DNA of 64,000 nucleotides, taken from assembly GCF_034661295.1 (NCBI RefSeq), contig NZ_CP141062.1, positions 434,001 through 498,000 of the forward strand, read 5' to 3'. The notes under the pieces are model-generated. The model had not been told where the DNA came from and ran no database searches. It saw only the letters and a program-made list of their open reading frames with translations. The DNA is from Faecalibacter sp. LW9 (GTDB lineage Bacteria > Bacteroidota > Bacteroidia > Flavobacteriales > Weeksellaceae). Shown one piece after another: positions 34,360-43,337 of the stretch (the stretch's first letter is position 1; each line of letters starts with the position of its first letter). The position numbers and the translations under genes are program-made.

Positions 34360-36513
34360 ATGAGAAAAAATACCTACTTAATCACTACTCTATCTATACT
34401 ATTAAGTGCGAATGCGTATGCACAAGAGAACGATTCAATTAATCAGCTACAACAAGTCGAAATATTTGGTGAACGCAATCAAAAACAACGTGGACTAGAA
34501 ACCATCACTCGTTTTCCAGGTTCTCCACAAGAGCAATTACAATCGGTATCTGTAGTATCGGAAAAATTAATTGAAGATCAAGGAGCATTAACAATTACAG
34601 AAGCTGCTCGTAATGTTCCTGGTGTTACCTTATTTGGGTCTTATGGTGGAAATAGAGAATCCATGTCGATTCGTGGATACCGTGGTACTCCAGTTTTAAG
34701 AAATGGGGTAAGACAAGACTCTGATTTCAGATCTGCAGTAGGTGTAGCTGACATGCAAGGGGTTGAATCTATCCAAGTGATTAAAGGTTCAGCTTCAATC
34801 ACTCAAGGGGTTGGAAATGGATTAGGATCTGCAGGTGGAGTAATCAACGTAGTTACAAAAACACCTCGTTTTATCAATGCAGGAAATATTGGTTTACGTG
34901 TTGGTTCATGGAATCAAATTCGTACAACATTTGATGTTCAAAGAACTTTAGGAGAACAAAAGAAATTTGCTTTCCGCGTAAATGGTGCTTATCAACAAGC
35001 GGATAGCTATAGAGATGTTATTAGTTCTAAACGTTTTTATGTACAACCATCTGTAGCTTGGAGACCAGATCGTAAGACGGAAGTTGTCGCAGAAATGGAT
35101 TACTACAACTTTGATGGTGTACCAGATCGTGGATCAGTGAATCTAGCGGCTAATGATACTGAAGCTTTAATCAACTTAGGACATAAATTCTTAGGATTTG
35201 ATACTGATTTTGAAAAATCAGAAGCCATTACTTACTCTTTAAGAGCTACGCGCCAATTAACAGATAAAATTAGTGCACGTGTCGCATACTATGCATCATA
35301 TTATGATCGTGACCAACAAGGAGCTTCTTTATCTGTTGGAAGAGATGCTAATGTAAATTATGCTTTAAGAAACCGTGGAATGAGCCGTTCCTATAAAAAC
35401 GACCGTAATTCAACTGTGCAAATCGATATCATGGGTAGAGATTTAAAAGCAGGTATTTTCAATTGGAAATGGCAAGCCGGGTATGATTACACTACTGTTC
35501 GTGTTGATGCAAGATCTTCAGCTACTGTAAGTGGAATTGACCAAATTAATGTTTTAGAAGACTTCACAAATAGTTTACCGACTGATTTTGATATGAATCA
35601 AATGAATTTAACAACGGTGACGCCTTTAGAAACGAACTATTATTATGGTTTCATGACACAGCATCACGTAGATATTACAGATTATGTGAAAGTCGTTGGA
35701 GGTTTACGTTGGTCTTACTCAAGTGAAAATTCTAAAGATGTTATGGATCCAATGGCGGGAATTATGATTTCACCTGTGAAAAATATTCACATTTTTGGAT
35801 CATATACAACGACTTCTAACTTAAGAAGTGCATCTAATCCATTAGAAGGTGGAGGAACTGTAGGAACTTCGCGTACAAAACAAGTTGAAGCAGGAGTAAA
35901 AACAGATTGGTTTAACGATCGTTTACGTGCTAATGTAACCTACTTTAATATGAACAATGATAATTTATCTTATCAAATTTATGATGCTGAAGGAAATACT
36001 ACAAACTTATATGGTTTAGCAGGTAACTTAAAACGTTCAGGAGTTGAAGTAGATATTACTGGTAGACCTTTACCTAACTTACAAGTATTATTAGGTTATG
36101 CTTATTTAGATTCTCGCTACGAAGATTCTCCTGCTTATATGGAAAATTCTCGTCCAATGAATGCGCCTTATACCACTGCAAATGCATGGGTACAATATAA
36201 ATTTCAAAATACCCAATCTTTTATAGATGGATTATCATTATCTGCAGGAGTATATTATGTAGGTTCAAGACCAGTAAACGAATACACAAAGAAAACAGTG
36301 ATTCATAACACAACACCAGGTGTAAAACCTTTCTTAATGCCAGATTATACTACATTGAATGCTCAAGTAGGATATTCGCTAAAGAATTTTGATATTCGAG
36401 TATTCTTCAATAATATCACGGATGCCGTGGGGTATAACTCTTATTATAGAGGAGGTTATATCAACCAAATCGATCCATTTAACATGGCTGCACAAGTCGT
36501 ATATAAATTTTAA
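34360..36513 (+). CDS. TonB-dependent siderophore-type receptor
   Basis: A 717-residue outer-membrane receptor for energised uptake, probably of a ferric siderophore. Signal peptide (MRKNTYLITTLSILLSANAYAQ), then the plug domain (SVSVVSEKLIEDQGALTITEAARNVPG, SIRGYRGTPVLRNGVRQD, VIKGSASITQGVG) and a barrel ending in VVYKF. The layout is that of FhuA/FpvA-like receptors. It lacks the N-terminal carboxypeptidase-like domain common in Bacteroidota SusC and other receptors, and no SusD gene follows, so glycan uptake is unlikely. The ligand cannot be assigned. Confidence 0.9.
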   Translation: MRKNTYLITTLSILLSANAYAQENDSINQLQQVEIFGERNQKQRGLETITRFPGSPQEQLQSVSVVSEKLIEDQGALTITEAARNVPGVTLFGSYGGNRESMSIRGYRGTPVLRNGVRQDSDFRSAVGVADMQGVESIQVIKGSASITQGVGNGLGSAGGVINVVTKTPRFINAGNIGLRVGSWNQIRTTFDVQRTLGEQKKFAFRVNGAYQQADSYRDVISSKRFYVQPSVAWRPDRKTEVVAEMDYYNFDGVPDRGSVNLAANDTEALINLGHKFLGFDTDFEKSEAITYSLRATRQLTDKISARVAYYASYYDRDQQGASLSVGRDANVNYALRNRGMSRSYKNDRNSTVQIDIMGRDLKAGIFNWKWQAGYDYTTVRVDARSSATVSGIDQINVLEDFTNSLPTDFDMNQMNLTTVTPLETNYYYGFMTQHHVDITDYVKVVGGLRWSYSSENSKDVMDPMAGIMISPVKNIHIFGSYTTTSNLRSASNPLEGGGTVGTSRTKQVEAGVKTDWFNDRLRANVTYFNMNNDNLSYQIYDAEGNTTNLYGLAGNLKRSGVEVDITGRPLPNLQVLLGYAYLDSRYEDSPAYMENSRPMNAPYTTANAWVQYKFQNTQSFIDGLSLSAGVYYVGSRPVNEYTKKTVIHNTTPGVKPFLMPDYTTLNAQVGYSLKNFDIRVFFNNITDAVGYNSYYRGGYINQIDPFNMAAQVVYKF

Positions 36514-36564
36514 ATTTCAAACCAATCTTTAAGCTATAATAGTTTAATTAAAATTCATTTTTAG

Positions 36565-36591
36565 GAGACCGATTTTTCGGTCTCTTTTTTT
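36565..36591 (+). terminator. Terminator after the TonB-dependent receptor
   Basis: GAGACCGA (36565-36572) pairs with TCGGTCTC (36577-36584), loop TTTT, followed by a T run. Confidence 0.85.
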
Positions 36592-36637
36592 ATTTTAAAA
36601 AAAGAGTACTTATCTTCCACTAAATTTAAGAAAACAC

Positions 36638-37129
36638 ATGAAATCTATTTTTACTTTTCTATGCATTACTTTCGCCTGTATTTTTAGTCAAGCGCAATCT
36701 GCAACAGTAGAAATCCCTGCTCACCTTCCTGAATTCCAATTAATCAAAATCAAAGGAGAAGGTATTTTTGATTCAAAAGATATTGCGAAAAACAAAAAAA
36801 CCTTATTAGGATATGTATCTCCCGAATGCATACATTGTTTATTATCCCTTGAACTGATTAATCATAATATGGAATTATTAAAGGATGTCAATATAATTTT
36901 TGTGACAGAGTATGATCAATCAGAATTCGAAGCAAAAGTAAAACCTATTGCACCTAAATTATTCGAAGCTAAGAATGTTGAAATTTTAAGAGATTCAGAA
37001 TATGAGATGCCTGAAAAATTAAAATTAACAACATTACCGACATACTTCCTATTTGACAAAAAAGGAACTACCGAAACCATGAAAAGAGGATCGATTGAAG
37101 TAGTCCAAATATTCAATCATTTAAAATAA
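36638..37129 (+). CDS. Secreted thioredoxin-fold protein with CIHC motif
   Basis: A 163-residue protein with signal peptide (MKSIFTFLCITFACIFSQAQ) and a TlpA/thioredoxin-like fold. LLGYVSPECIHCLLSLELI carries the CxxC active site (CIHC), and TLPTYFLFDKKG carries the cis-proline loop. Probably a periplasmic thiol-disulfide protein; the CIHC pair is unusual next to the common CGPC or CPHC. It follows the receptor gene but is separated from it by a terminator. Confidence 0.8.
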   Translation: MKSIFTFLCITFACIFSQAQSATVEIPAHLPEFQLIKIKGEGIFDSKDIAKNKKTLLGYVSPECIHCLLSLELINHNMELLKDVNIIFVTEYDQSEFEAKVKPIAPKLFEAKNVEILRDSEYEMPEKLKLTTLPTYFLFDKKGTTETMKRGSIEVVQIFNHLK

Positions 37130-37130
37130 A

Positions 37131-37163
37131 AAAAAGCGAATCCCAAGGGATTCGCTTTTTTAT
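37131..37163. terminator. Bidirectional terminator
   Basis: A 14-bp perfect stem (37131-37144 with 37147-37160) with a two-base loop. It serves the thioredoxin-like gene and the converging FKBP gene. Confidence 0.9.
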
Positions 37164-37182
37164 GTTATGATTTTTTATCCGA

Positions 37183-38109
37183 TTATTTACCTTGTTGAGC
37201 TTGAGCTTCGAATTGTTTTTGTAATTCTTTCATTTGCTCTTCTGTTAAACCTCCTTGAGATGGTGCTGGTTGAGCTCCACCGTCTTTAAAGTCTACTAAT
37301 TCAACTTCGAATTCTAACGCTTGGTTAGGTCCGATTTGCCCGCCTGGTGCACCATTCTCTCCATATCCTAATTCTGCTGGAATATAGAACTTATAAGTTG
37401 CTCCTTTTGACATTAATTGTAAACCTTCAGACCATCCTGGGATAACAGCATTTAATGGGAATTCAACAGCTTCACCTTTATTGTTTTTCTCAGTAGAATC
37501 GAAAACTTTACCATTCGATAATAATTTTCCTGTATATTTTACTTTAACAATAGAATTTGCATTCGGTTTTTCTCCTGCTCCTTCTTTAACCACTTCGTAA
37601 ACTAATCCAGAGGCAGTCGCTTTCGCTTTTCCTGTTTTCTTAGCTTCAACTAATTTTTTAGACTCTTCTTGATTCTTCTTAGCTGTATTTTTCATATGGT
37701 TTTGCGCATATCCTTCTAAGAAAGTCATTCCAGCCTCTTGAGTGATTAACAATTTTTTGTGACGCACCACATCCATAATACCTTGTACAATGATGTCTTT
37801 GTCTAATTGATCTAATTGTTGTTGTTGGATAACAGTTTCAATTTGTTGTCCCATTTGTTGACCAATAGAGTAAGATTCTCTCCCTGTAGATCCGTTTAAA
37901 TAGTCACTTAAACCTTTCTCTAACTGAGCGTAATCAATACTATCAGATTCTACTAAGCGAGCAGACATTTGTTTTACTCCTTCACCTAATCCAACTCCGA
38001 AAGCGTAAGATGCTTTTTGATCGTCGTTATCTAATTTTTCTACAGTTTTTCCTTTGTTACATGATGCTAATGATGCAACAACGAAAATTCCTACAAGAAT
38101 TCTTTTCAT
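37183..38109 (-). CDS. FKBP-type peptidyl-prolyl isomerase lipoprotein
   Basis: A 308-residue lipoprotein (lipobox VASLASC) that should assist folding in the envelope. The N-terminal FkpA-type dimerisation domain (DDQKASYAFGVGLGEGVKQM) is joined by a charged helix to an FKBP domain (VKVKYTGKLLSNGKVFDST, VIPGWSEGLQLMSKGATYKFYIP, LGYGENG, ALEFEVELVDF) with the usual aromatic active-site residues. A glutamine-rich tail of about 35 residues is extra. Confidence 0.92.
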   Translation of the reverse strand: MKRILVGIFVVASLASCNKGKTVEKLDNDDQKASYAFGVGLGEGVKQMSARLVESDSIDYAQLEKGLSDYLNGSTGRESYSIGQQMGQQIETVIQQQQLDQLDKDIIVQGIMDVVRHKKLLITQEAGMTFLEGYAQNHMKNTAKKNQEESKKLVEAKKTGKAKATASGLVYEVVKEGAGEKPNANSIVKVKYTGKLLSNGKVFDSTEKNNKGEAVEFPLNAVIPGWSEGLQLMSKGATYKFYIPAELGYGENGAPGGQIGPNQALEFEVELVDFKDGGAQPAPSQGGLTEEQMKELQKQFEAQAQQGK

Positions 38110-38197
38110 TATATCTGTATTTAACTATGCAAGTTTACAAAATTATTTTATAAAATCACTTTTTATTGAAGCAATTACATGGTGATTTTTTAGTGAT

Positions 38198-39933
38198 TTA
38201 TTCATATAAATCCAATCCAAACTCTTCTTTTAGCTTTAGGATTGTTGGATTTTTTTGAACAAAAGCGTCGAATTTTTCTTTTGAGGTAAGGATATGACTT
38301 TTAGCTTCAGATTGCGAAAAGGCAATTTCAATGGTAAAATAAAAATTCTTAATCGCGTTTCTTAATCCATTCATAATTCGATTTTTATAAATCTCATATT
38401 CGGATTCTGATGAAGCCGAAATAAATTCCAGAACAATAATATTGTCTTTTTTTAAATGAATGGTTGTCGTTGCTAATGCATTATATGAAGGAATGTTATT
38501 CTCAACCTTTAATTTTTCTAAGAATTTATTCCAGAAGTTCTGTACATCTTCTAAAGTATATGGATTTCTCGGAAGATCATTGCGAAGAATTTCTTCTTCT
38601 GGAGCTGCCTCTTTCTTCTCTTCAACAATTTTCTTTAAACTAAATGCAGATCCATTAGCTGTTCCTAAAGGCTTGCTTACTCTTCTATTTTCATTGGGAT
38701 CGGGAGGAGCAGGAACCGCTTTAGGCGAAGAAACACTACTTGGATTAGGAGCAGCAGATGGCGGAACAGAAGCAACCATAGATCCTTTCGTACCAATGGA
38801 ACTTTGTTGTTGAGCATCTTCTGCCAAATAAAAAGAGGGAGGGACTATCCTATACTTTTTTTTTTTAGCCCTTGTTCTTCGGCTGTTAAAGAAGATAACT
38901 GCATTAAAGCAATTTCAACCGTTAGGCGAGGATTCTTACTCGTTTTATAATGAATATCAGCTGTATTACAAATTTCAATTGCACCAAATAAAAATACACT
39001 AGAACATTTTTGGGCATGTTCTACATATTTGGCTTTTGTACGTTCTCCTACTTCAAGTAATTGAACAGTATTGGTTGTTTTAGCCATTAATAAATCACGG
39101 AAATGAGATCCAAGTCCTGTAATAAATAAATGAGCATCAAACCCTTTATTTAAAATGGTATTGAATTGAAGCATCGCTTCTGGAATATCATTTGACAAGA
39201 AAGCATCTGTCATTTTAAAATAATATTCATAATCCAAGACATTTAGGTTTTCTGCAACCGCTTCTAAAGTTAAATTCTTGTTCGTGAAAGTGACCATGCG
39301 GTCAAAAATTGATAACGAATCACGCAAGGCACCATCTGCTTTTTGAGCAATTAAATGCAAAGCATCATCTTCGTATGAAACATTTTCTTTCGAAGCAACA
39401 TGGATCAAATGACCTTTGATGTCTTCAACTGAAATACGTTTAAAATCATAAATCTGACAACGCGATAAAATGGTAGGAATAATTTTGTGTTTTTCCGTTG
39501 TCGCTAAGATAAAAATAGCATGCACGGGTGGTTCTTCCAAAGTTTTCAGAAAAGCATTAAACGCTGCAGTAGATAACATATGAACCTCATCGATAATATA
39601 CACGCGATATTTTCCTACTTGAGGTACAATGCGGACCTGATCAATCAAATTACGAATATCATCAACGGAATTATTTGAAGCGGCATCCAATTCGAAAATA
39701 TTAAATGCGAAGTCATTCTCTCCAGACACTCCATTTTCTTCATTGATTTTGCGTGCCAAAATACGTGCACAAGTTGTTTTACCAACTCCACGTGGTCCGC
39801 AAAATAATAAAGCTTGGGGGATCTGATTACTTGTAATTGCCTGTTCTAAAGTGCTTGTGATTGAAGATTGACCTACGACATCATCAAATTCTAAAGGACG
39901 GTATTTACGTGCTGAGACAACAAAATTTTCCAT
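38198..39933 (-). CDS. dnaX: DNA polymerase III gamma/tau subunit, two frames joined at an A11 tract
   Basis: Clamp-loader ATPase. Frame 1 (39933-38845, 362 residues) holds Walker A GPRGVGKTTC, the IIDEVHML Walker B and the SRC sensor, and stops three codons after an A11 tract (38866-38856). A -1 shift there enters a second frame open to 38198 (IVPPSFYLAEDAQQQ onward). That frame has a Pro/Ser-rich linker and a C-terminal tau domain. Joined, the product is about 578 residues (tau); unshifted, it is gamma-like. The second frame has only a poor TTG start of its own (38827), so a join is likelier than separate genes. The region after ILARKIN lacks the four zinc cysteines of E. coli DnaX. A sequencing error in the A run would give the same picture. 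Confidence 0.85.
38856..38866 (-). promoter_or_regulatory. A11 slippery tract in dnaX (candidate programmed slippage site)
   Basis: Eleven A on the coding strand, in the frame CTA AAA AAA AAA AGT ATA GGA TAG. One extra A in the mRNA, or a -1 ribosomal slip, leads into the tau frame. No strong hairpin or Shine-Dalgarno-like stimulator was seen, so transcriptional slippage, as reported for Thermus dnaX, is the closer model. Confidence 0.5.
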
Positions 39934-40031
39934 ACGAAGGCAAATATAATAGTTTTAATTCTCGTATAAAAAATATAATTTTAGAAAGTAAAATTTACTA
40001 AGATTTACAACAAGTCTACTTTAAAGTTTTA

Positions 40032-40039
40032 TATTTTTG
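40032..40039 (+). promoter_or_regulatory. Putative -7 element of the ftsK cluster
   Basis: TATTTTTG matches TAnnTTTG and lies 23 bases before the ftsK ATG at 40063. Confidence 0.5.
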
Positions 40040-40062
40040 CAAACTCACAGATCAGATTGAAA

Positions 40063-42684
40063 ATGGCTATAAAAAACACGCAACAGGAACCCAAAAAAAA
40101 TAAAGCAAAACTATACTTACAATCACTTTATGTCGCAATATTTTGTATTGGGATAGCAATTTTAGCAGCCTTTGTTTCTTTTTATTTTAATGGATTTGAA
40201 GATCAAAGCCAAATTTCTGAAATGATTGATAAAAATGTAGAGGCTGAGAATTCTTTAGGGAAAGTTGGAGCCTTACTTGGCCATGTATTTATTGAAAATG
40301 GGGTAGGAATTGCCGCTTTTATTCTTCCAATTTTTATCATGTTATTTTCGGCGAAGAAAATTTCAGGTTTGTCTCAAATCAAACCATTTTATTTCTTATC
40401 TAAAACCTTATTTTTTGTGATTTGGTTGCCTATCTTTTTAGGCTTTGTATATCCAGACCATCCTACTTTTTCTGGCGTAATGGGATTTGAAATCAACGAT
40501 TTTCTAAACAGTTTTATTGGAAAAATTGGGGTAGGAATTATCCTTGGGATTTCATTATTAATTTACTTAATGATTCGTTACGACTTAAGCTGGGAAAGAT
40601 TTCAAGCGTGGCAAGAACGTCGCAAAGAAGAATTACGTTTACAAAAGGAAGAGGAAAATCGAATTCTTTTAGAGCAAGAGAAAATAGAGTTGGCAAAACG
40701 TGAGAAAGAAAAGGCGGAAGAGTTACGTAAAAAATTAGAAGAAGAACGCATTCGCATTGCTAAAGCGGAAGAAGAGCTTTTAAATAAATTTAATAATGAA
40801 GTAGAAAATCAAAGTAAATCGAAAGAAATTTCGCCCACTGCTTCATCTGAGATTGAACCTCAATTACCAGAAGATGCTTTTGATTTTGAAATAATCGATC
40901 GATCTCAAAATAAAATCAACATTACTTCTGCAGTGGAAGATGATTTAACAGATGAACCGGTGCTCAATGAAAATGATTTGGATCAAGAATTAAATACATC
41001 GAATGATAATTCGTTTGTATTTGAAATGCCTAAAGATGAAGATTTAGTAGCCGAAGATGATCAAGATAGCCTTCCTCCTACTCCTCCAACCACAGATGGT
41101 CCACAATTGGAAGTAGAAACTGTTGCCGAAGAAGAAACAGTAGAAGAAACGGCTGCACGCTTAATTTCTGAACAAGGGGAATACGACTCAAGAAAAGATT
41201 TGCCGAATTACCAATTTCCTACGCTTAATTTATTAAAACGCTATGAATCGGGTACAAATACCATCATCGATCAAAAAGAATTAGAACAAAATAAAAACCG
41301 AATCTTAGACACATTAAAGAATTACGGAATCGGTATTGAACACATCAAAGCAACCATTGGTCCTACTGTAACATTATACGAAATCGTACCTCAAGCAGGG
41401 GTTCGTATTTCGAAAATCAAAAACTTAGAAGATGACATCGCTTTAAGTTTAGCAGCTTTAGGGATTCGTATTATTGCACCTATTCCAGGAAAAGGGACAA
41501 TTGGTATTGAAGTACCAAACAGTAATCCATCCATGGTATCCATGCATTCGGTTATTGCTTCACAAAAATTTCAAAATGCAGATATGGAATTACCGATTGC
41601 TTTCGGAAAAACCATTACCAATGAAACTTTTATTGCCGATTTAGCTAAAATGCCTCACCTCTTAATGGCGGGAGCAACGGGACAAGGAAAATCGGTTGGA
41701 TTGAATGCAATTATTACTTCATTAATTTATAAGAAACACCCGTCCGAATTAAAATTTGTGATGGTGGATCCTAAGAAAGTGGAGTTAACATTATATTCTA
41801 AAATTGAACGTCATTTCTTAGCCAAATTACCGGATGCTGAAGAAGCCATTATTACGGACAATGCTAAAGTAATTAATACGCTTAATTCATTGTGTATCGA
41901 AATGGACGATCGTTATGAATTATTGAAAAATGCATTTGTTCGTAATATTAAAGAGTACAATGCTAAATTCAAAGCTCGAAAATTAAATCCAGAAAATGGA
42001 CACCGCTATTTACCATACATTGTTTTAATCGTCGATGAGTTTGCCGATTTAATCATGACTGCCGGGAAAGAAGTGGAATTACCCATTGCACGTTTAGCCC
42101 AATTGGCACGTGCCGTAGGAATTCATTTAATTATTGCCACACAACGTCCATCGGTAAATGTAATTACAGGTACAATTAAAGCCAATTTCCCAGGACGTGT
42201 TGCTTTCCGTGTAACGTCTAAAATTGATTCACGTACAATTTTAGATTCTCCAGGTGCTGATCAATTGATTGGAAAAGGAGATATGCTATTCACAACAGGT
42301 AATGAACTTGTTCGTTTACAATGTGCCTTTGTGGATACTCCGGAAGTGGATGATATTACTGAATTTATTGGAGAACAACGTGGTTATCCAGACGCAATGC
42401 ATTTACCTGAATATGTGGGCGAAAACGAAGGTTCATCTGTTGATGTTGATCTATCTGATCGCGATCAATTGTTTGAAGATGCTGCACGATTAATCGTTAT
42501 TGCACAGCAAGGATCTGCATCTTTATTGCAACGAAAATTAAAATTAGGATACAACCGAGCCGGGCGTATAATTGATCAGTTAGAAGCTGCTGGTATTGTT
42601 GGACCTTTTGAAGGCAGTAAAGCGCGACAAGTATTAGTCGCAGATGAAGTGAGTTTGGAACAGTTGTTGAATAATTTAAATTAA
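40063..42684 (+). CDS. ftsK: DNA translocase FtsK
   Basis: Septal DNA pump that clears the chromosome terminus and activates XerCD. ATG at 40063 is preferred over a TTG six bases earlier; the product is 873 residues. Four N-terminal membrane segments are followed by a charged coiled-coil linker (about 175-245), an acidic region, the alpha domain, and the motor with Walker A GATGQGKSVG and Walker B IVLIVDEFADLIM. RPSVNVITG and a C-terminal gamma winged helix (LLQRKLKLGYNRAGRIIDQLEAAGIVGP) complete it. First gene of an envelope cluster with lolA, lptF/G and ribBA. Confidence 0.95.
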   Translation: MAIKNTQQEPKKNKAKLYLQSLYVAIFCIGIAILAAFVSFYFNGFEDQSQISEMIDKNVEAENSLGKVGALLGHVFIENGVGIAAFILPIFIMLFSAKKISGLSQIKPFYFLSKTLFFVIWLPIFLGFVYPDHPTFSGVMGFEINDFLNSFIGKIGVGIILGISLLIYLMIRYDLSWERFQAWQERRKEELRLQKEEENRILLEQEKIELAKREKEKAEELRKKLEEERIRIAKAEEELLNKFNNEVENQSKSKEISPTASSEIEPQLPEDAFDFEIIDRSQNKINITSAVEDDLTDEPVLNENDLDQELNTSNDNSFVFEMPKDEDLVAEDDQDSLPPTPPTTDGPQLEVETVAEEETVEETAARLISEQGEYDSRKDLPNYQFPTLNLLKRYESGTNTIIDQKELEQNKNRILDTLKNYGIGIEHIKATIGPTVTLYEIVPQAGVRISKIKNLEDDIALSLAALGIRIIAPIPGKGTIGIEVPNSNPSMVSMHSVIASQKFQNADMELPIAFGKTITNETFIADLAKMPHLLMAGATGQGKSVGLNAIITSLIYKKHPSELKFVMVDPKKVELTLYSKIERHFLAKLPDAEEAIITDNAKVINTLNSLCIEMDDRYELLKNAFVRNIKEYNAKFKARKLNPENGHRYLPYIVLIVDEFADLIMTAGKEVELPIARLAQLARAVGIHLIIATQRPSVNVITGTIKANFPGRVAFRVTSKIDSRTILDSPGADQLIGKGDMLFTTGNELVRLQCAFVDTPEVDDITEFIGEQRGYPDAMHLPEYVGENEGSSVDVDLSDRDQLFEDAARLIVIAQQGSASLLQRKLKLGYNRAGRIIDQLEAAGIVGPFEGSKARQVLVADEVSLEQLLNNLN

Positions 42685-42701
42685 CAAAATTGTCAAATTG
42701 T

Positions 42702-43334
42702 ATGAAAAAAACTATTTTTAGTTTCATACTCTTATTAGTAGGGGTTGGAATGGTAAATGCACAAACTGCAAAACAGTGGTTAGATAAAGTGTATAATAAA
42801 TACCAAAATGCGCAAACGTATTATATTAAGTTTGATTTTGAACATCAGAATAAAGGAAACACTCAAAAAAATAGTGGGGAAGTCTATTCTGCAAAACAAA
42901 AATTTAATTTAAATGTGGATCAAACAAATCAAATTTTTGATGGTAAAAAATTATATACAGTTGCCAAGGATGAAAAAGAAGTCGTAATTTCAAATGCATC
43001 AAATACGGAAGATTTTTTAACGCCAACAAAAGTTTTAAATTCTTATAAAACAGGATACCACTACACGTTAGATAAAAAACAAACCATTGGTGGACAACCT
43101 ATTCAATACATCAAATTAACGCCTACAACACAGAATGCAACAATGAAATATTCTGTTTTAGGAATTAATACCAAAAACAATCAAATCTATTCATACCAAG
43201 AATTTGGTAAGGATGGTGCAAAAACAACGATTACCGTAAAAGAATACCTAGAAAATTTAATTATTCACAAAGATTACTTTAACTTTGACCAAAAGAAATA
43301 TAAGTCTAAAGGCTATATTGTTACTCAATTATAA
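42702..43334 (+). CDS. LolA-family outer-membrane lipoprotein carrier
   Basis: A 210-residue periplasmic protein with signal peptide (MKKTIFSFILLLVGVGMVNAQ) from ATG 42702; an upstream TTG at 42690 adds four residues. The LolA-like fold appears in NKYQNAQTYYIKFDFEHQNKG, GEVYSAKQKFNLNVDQTNQIFDGKKLYTV and the YSYQEFGKDGAKTTITVKEY strands. In this position, between ftsK and an LptF/G permease, it is the likely lipoprotein chaperone. It starts 17 bases after ftsK. Confidence 0.85.
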   Translation: MKKTIFSFILLLVGVGMVNAQTAKQWLDKVYNKYQNAQTYYIKFDFEHQNKGNTQKNSGEVYSAKQKFNLNVDQTNQIFDGKKLYTVAKDEKEVVISNASNTEDFLTPTKVLNSYKTGYHYTLDKKQTIGGQPIQYIKLTPTTQNATMKYSVLGINTKNNQIYSYQEFGKDGAKTTITVKEYLENLIIHKDYFNFDQKKYKSKGYIVTQL

Positions 43335-43337
43335 TCA

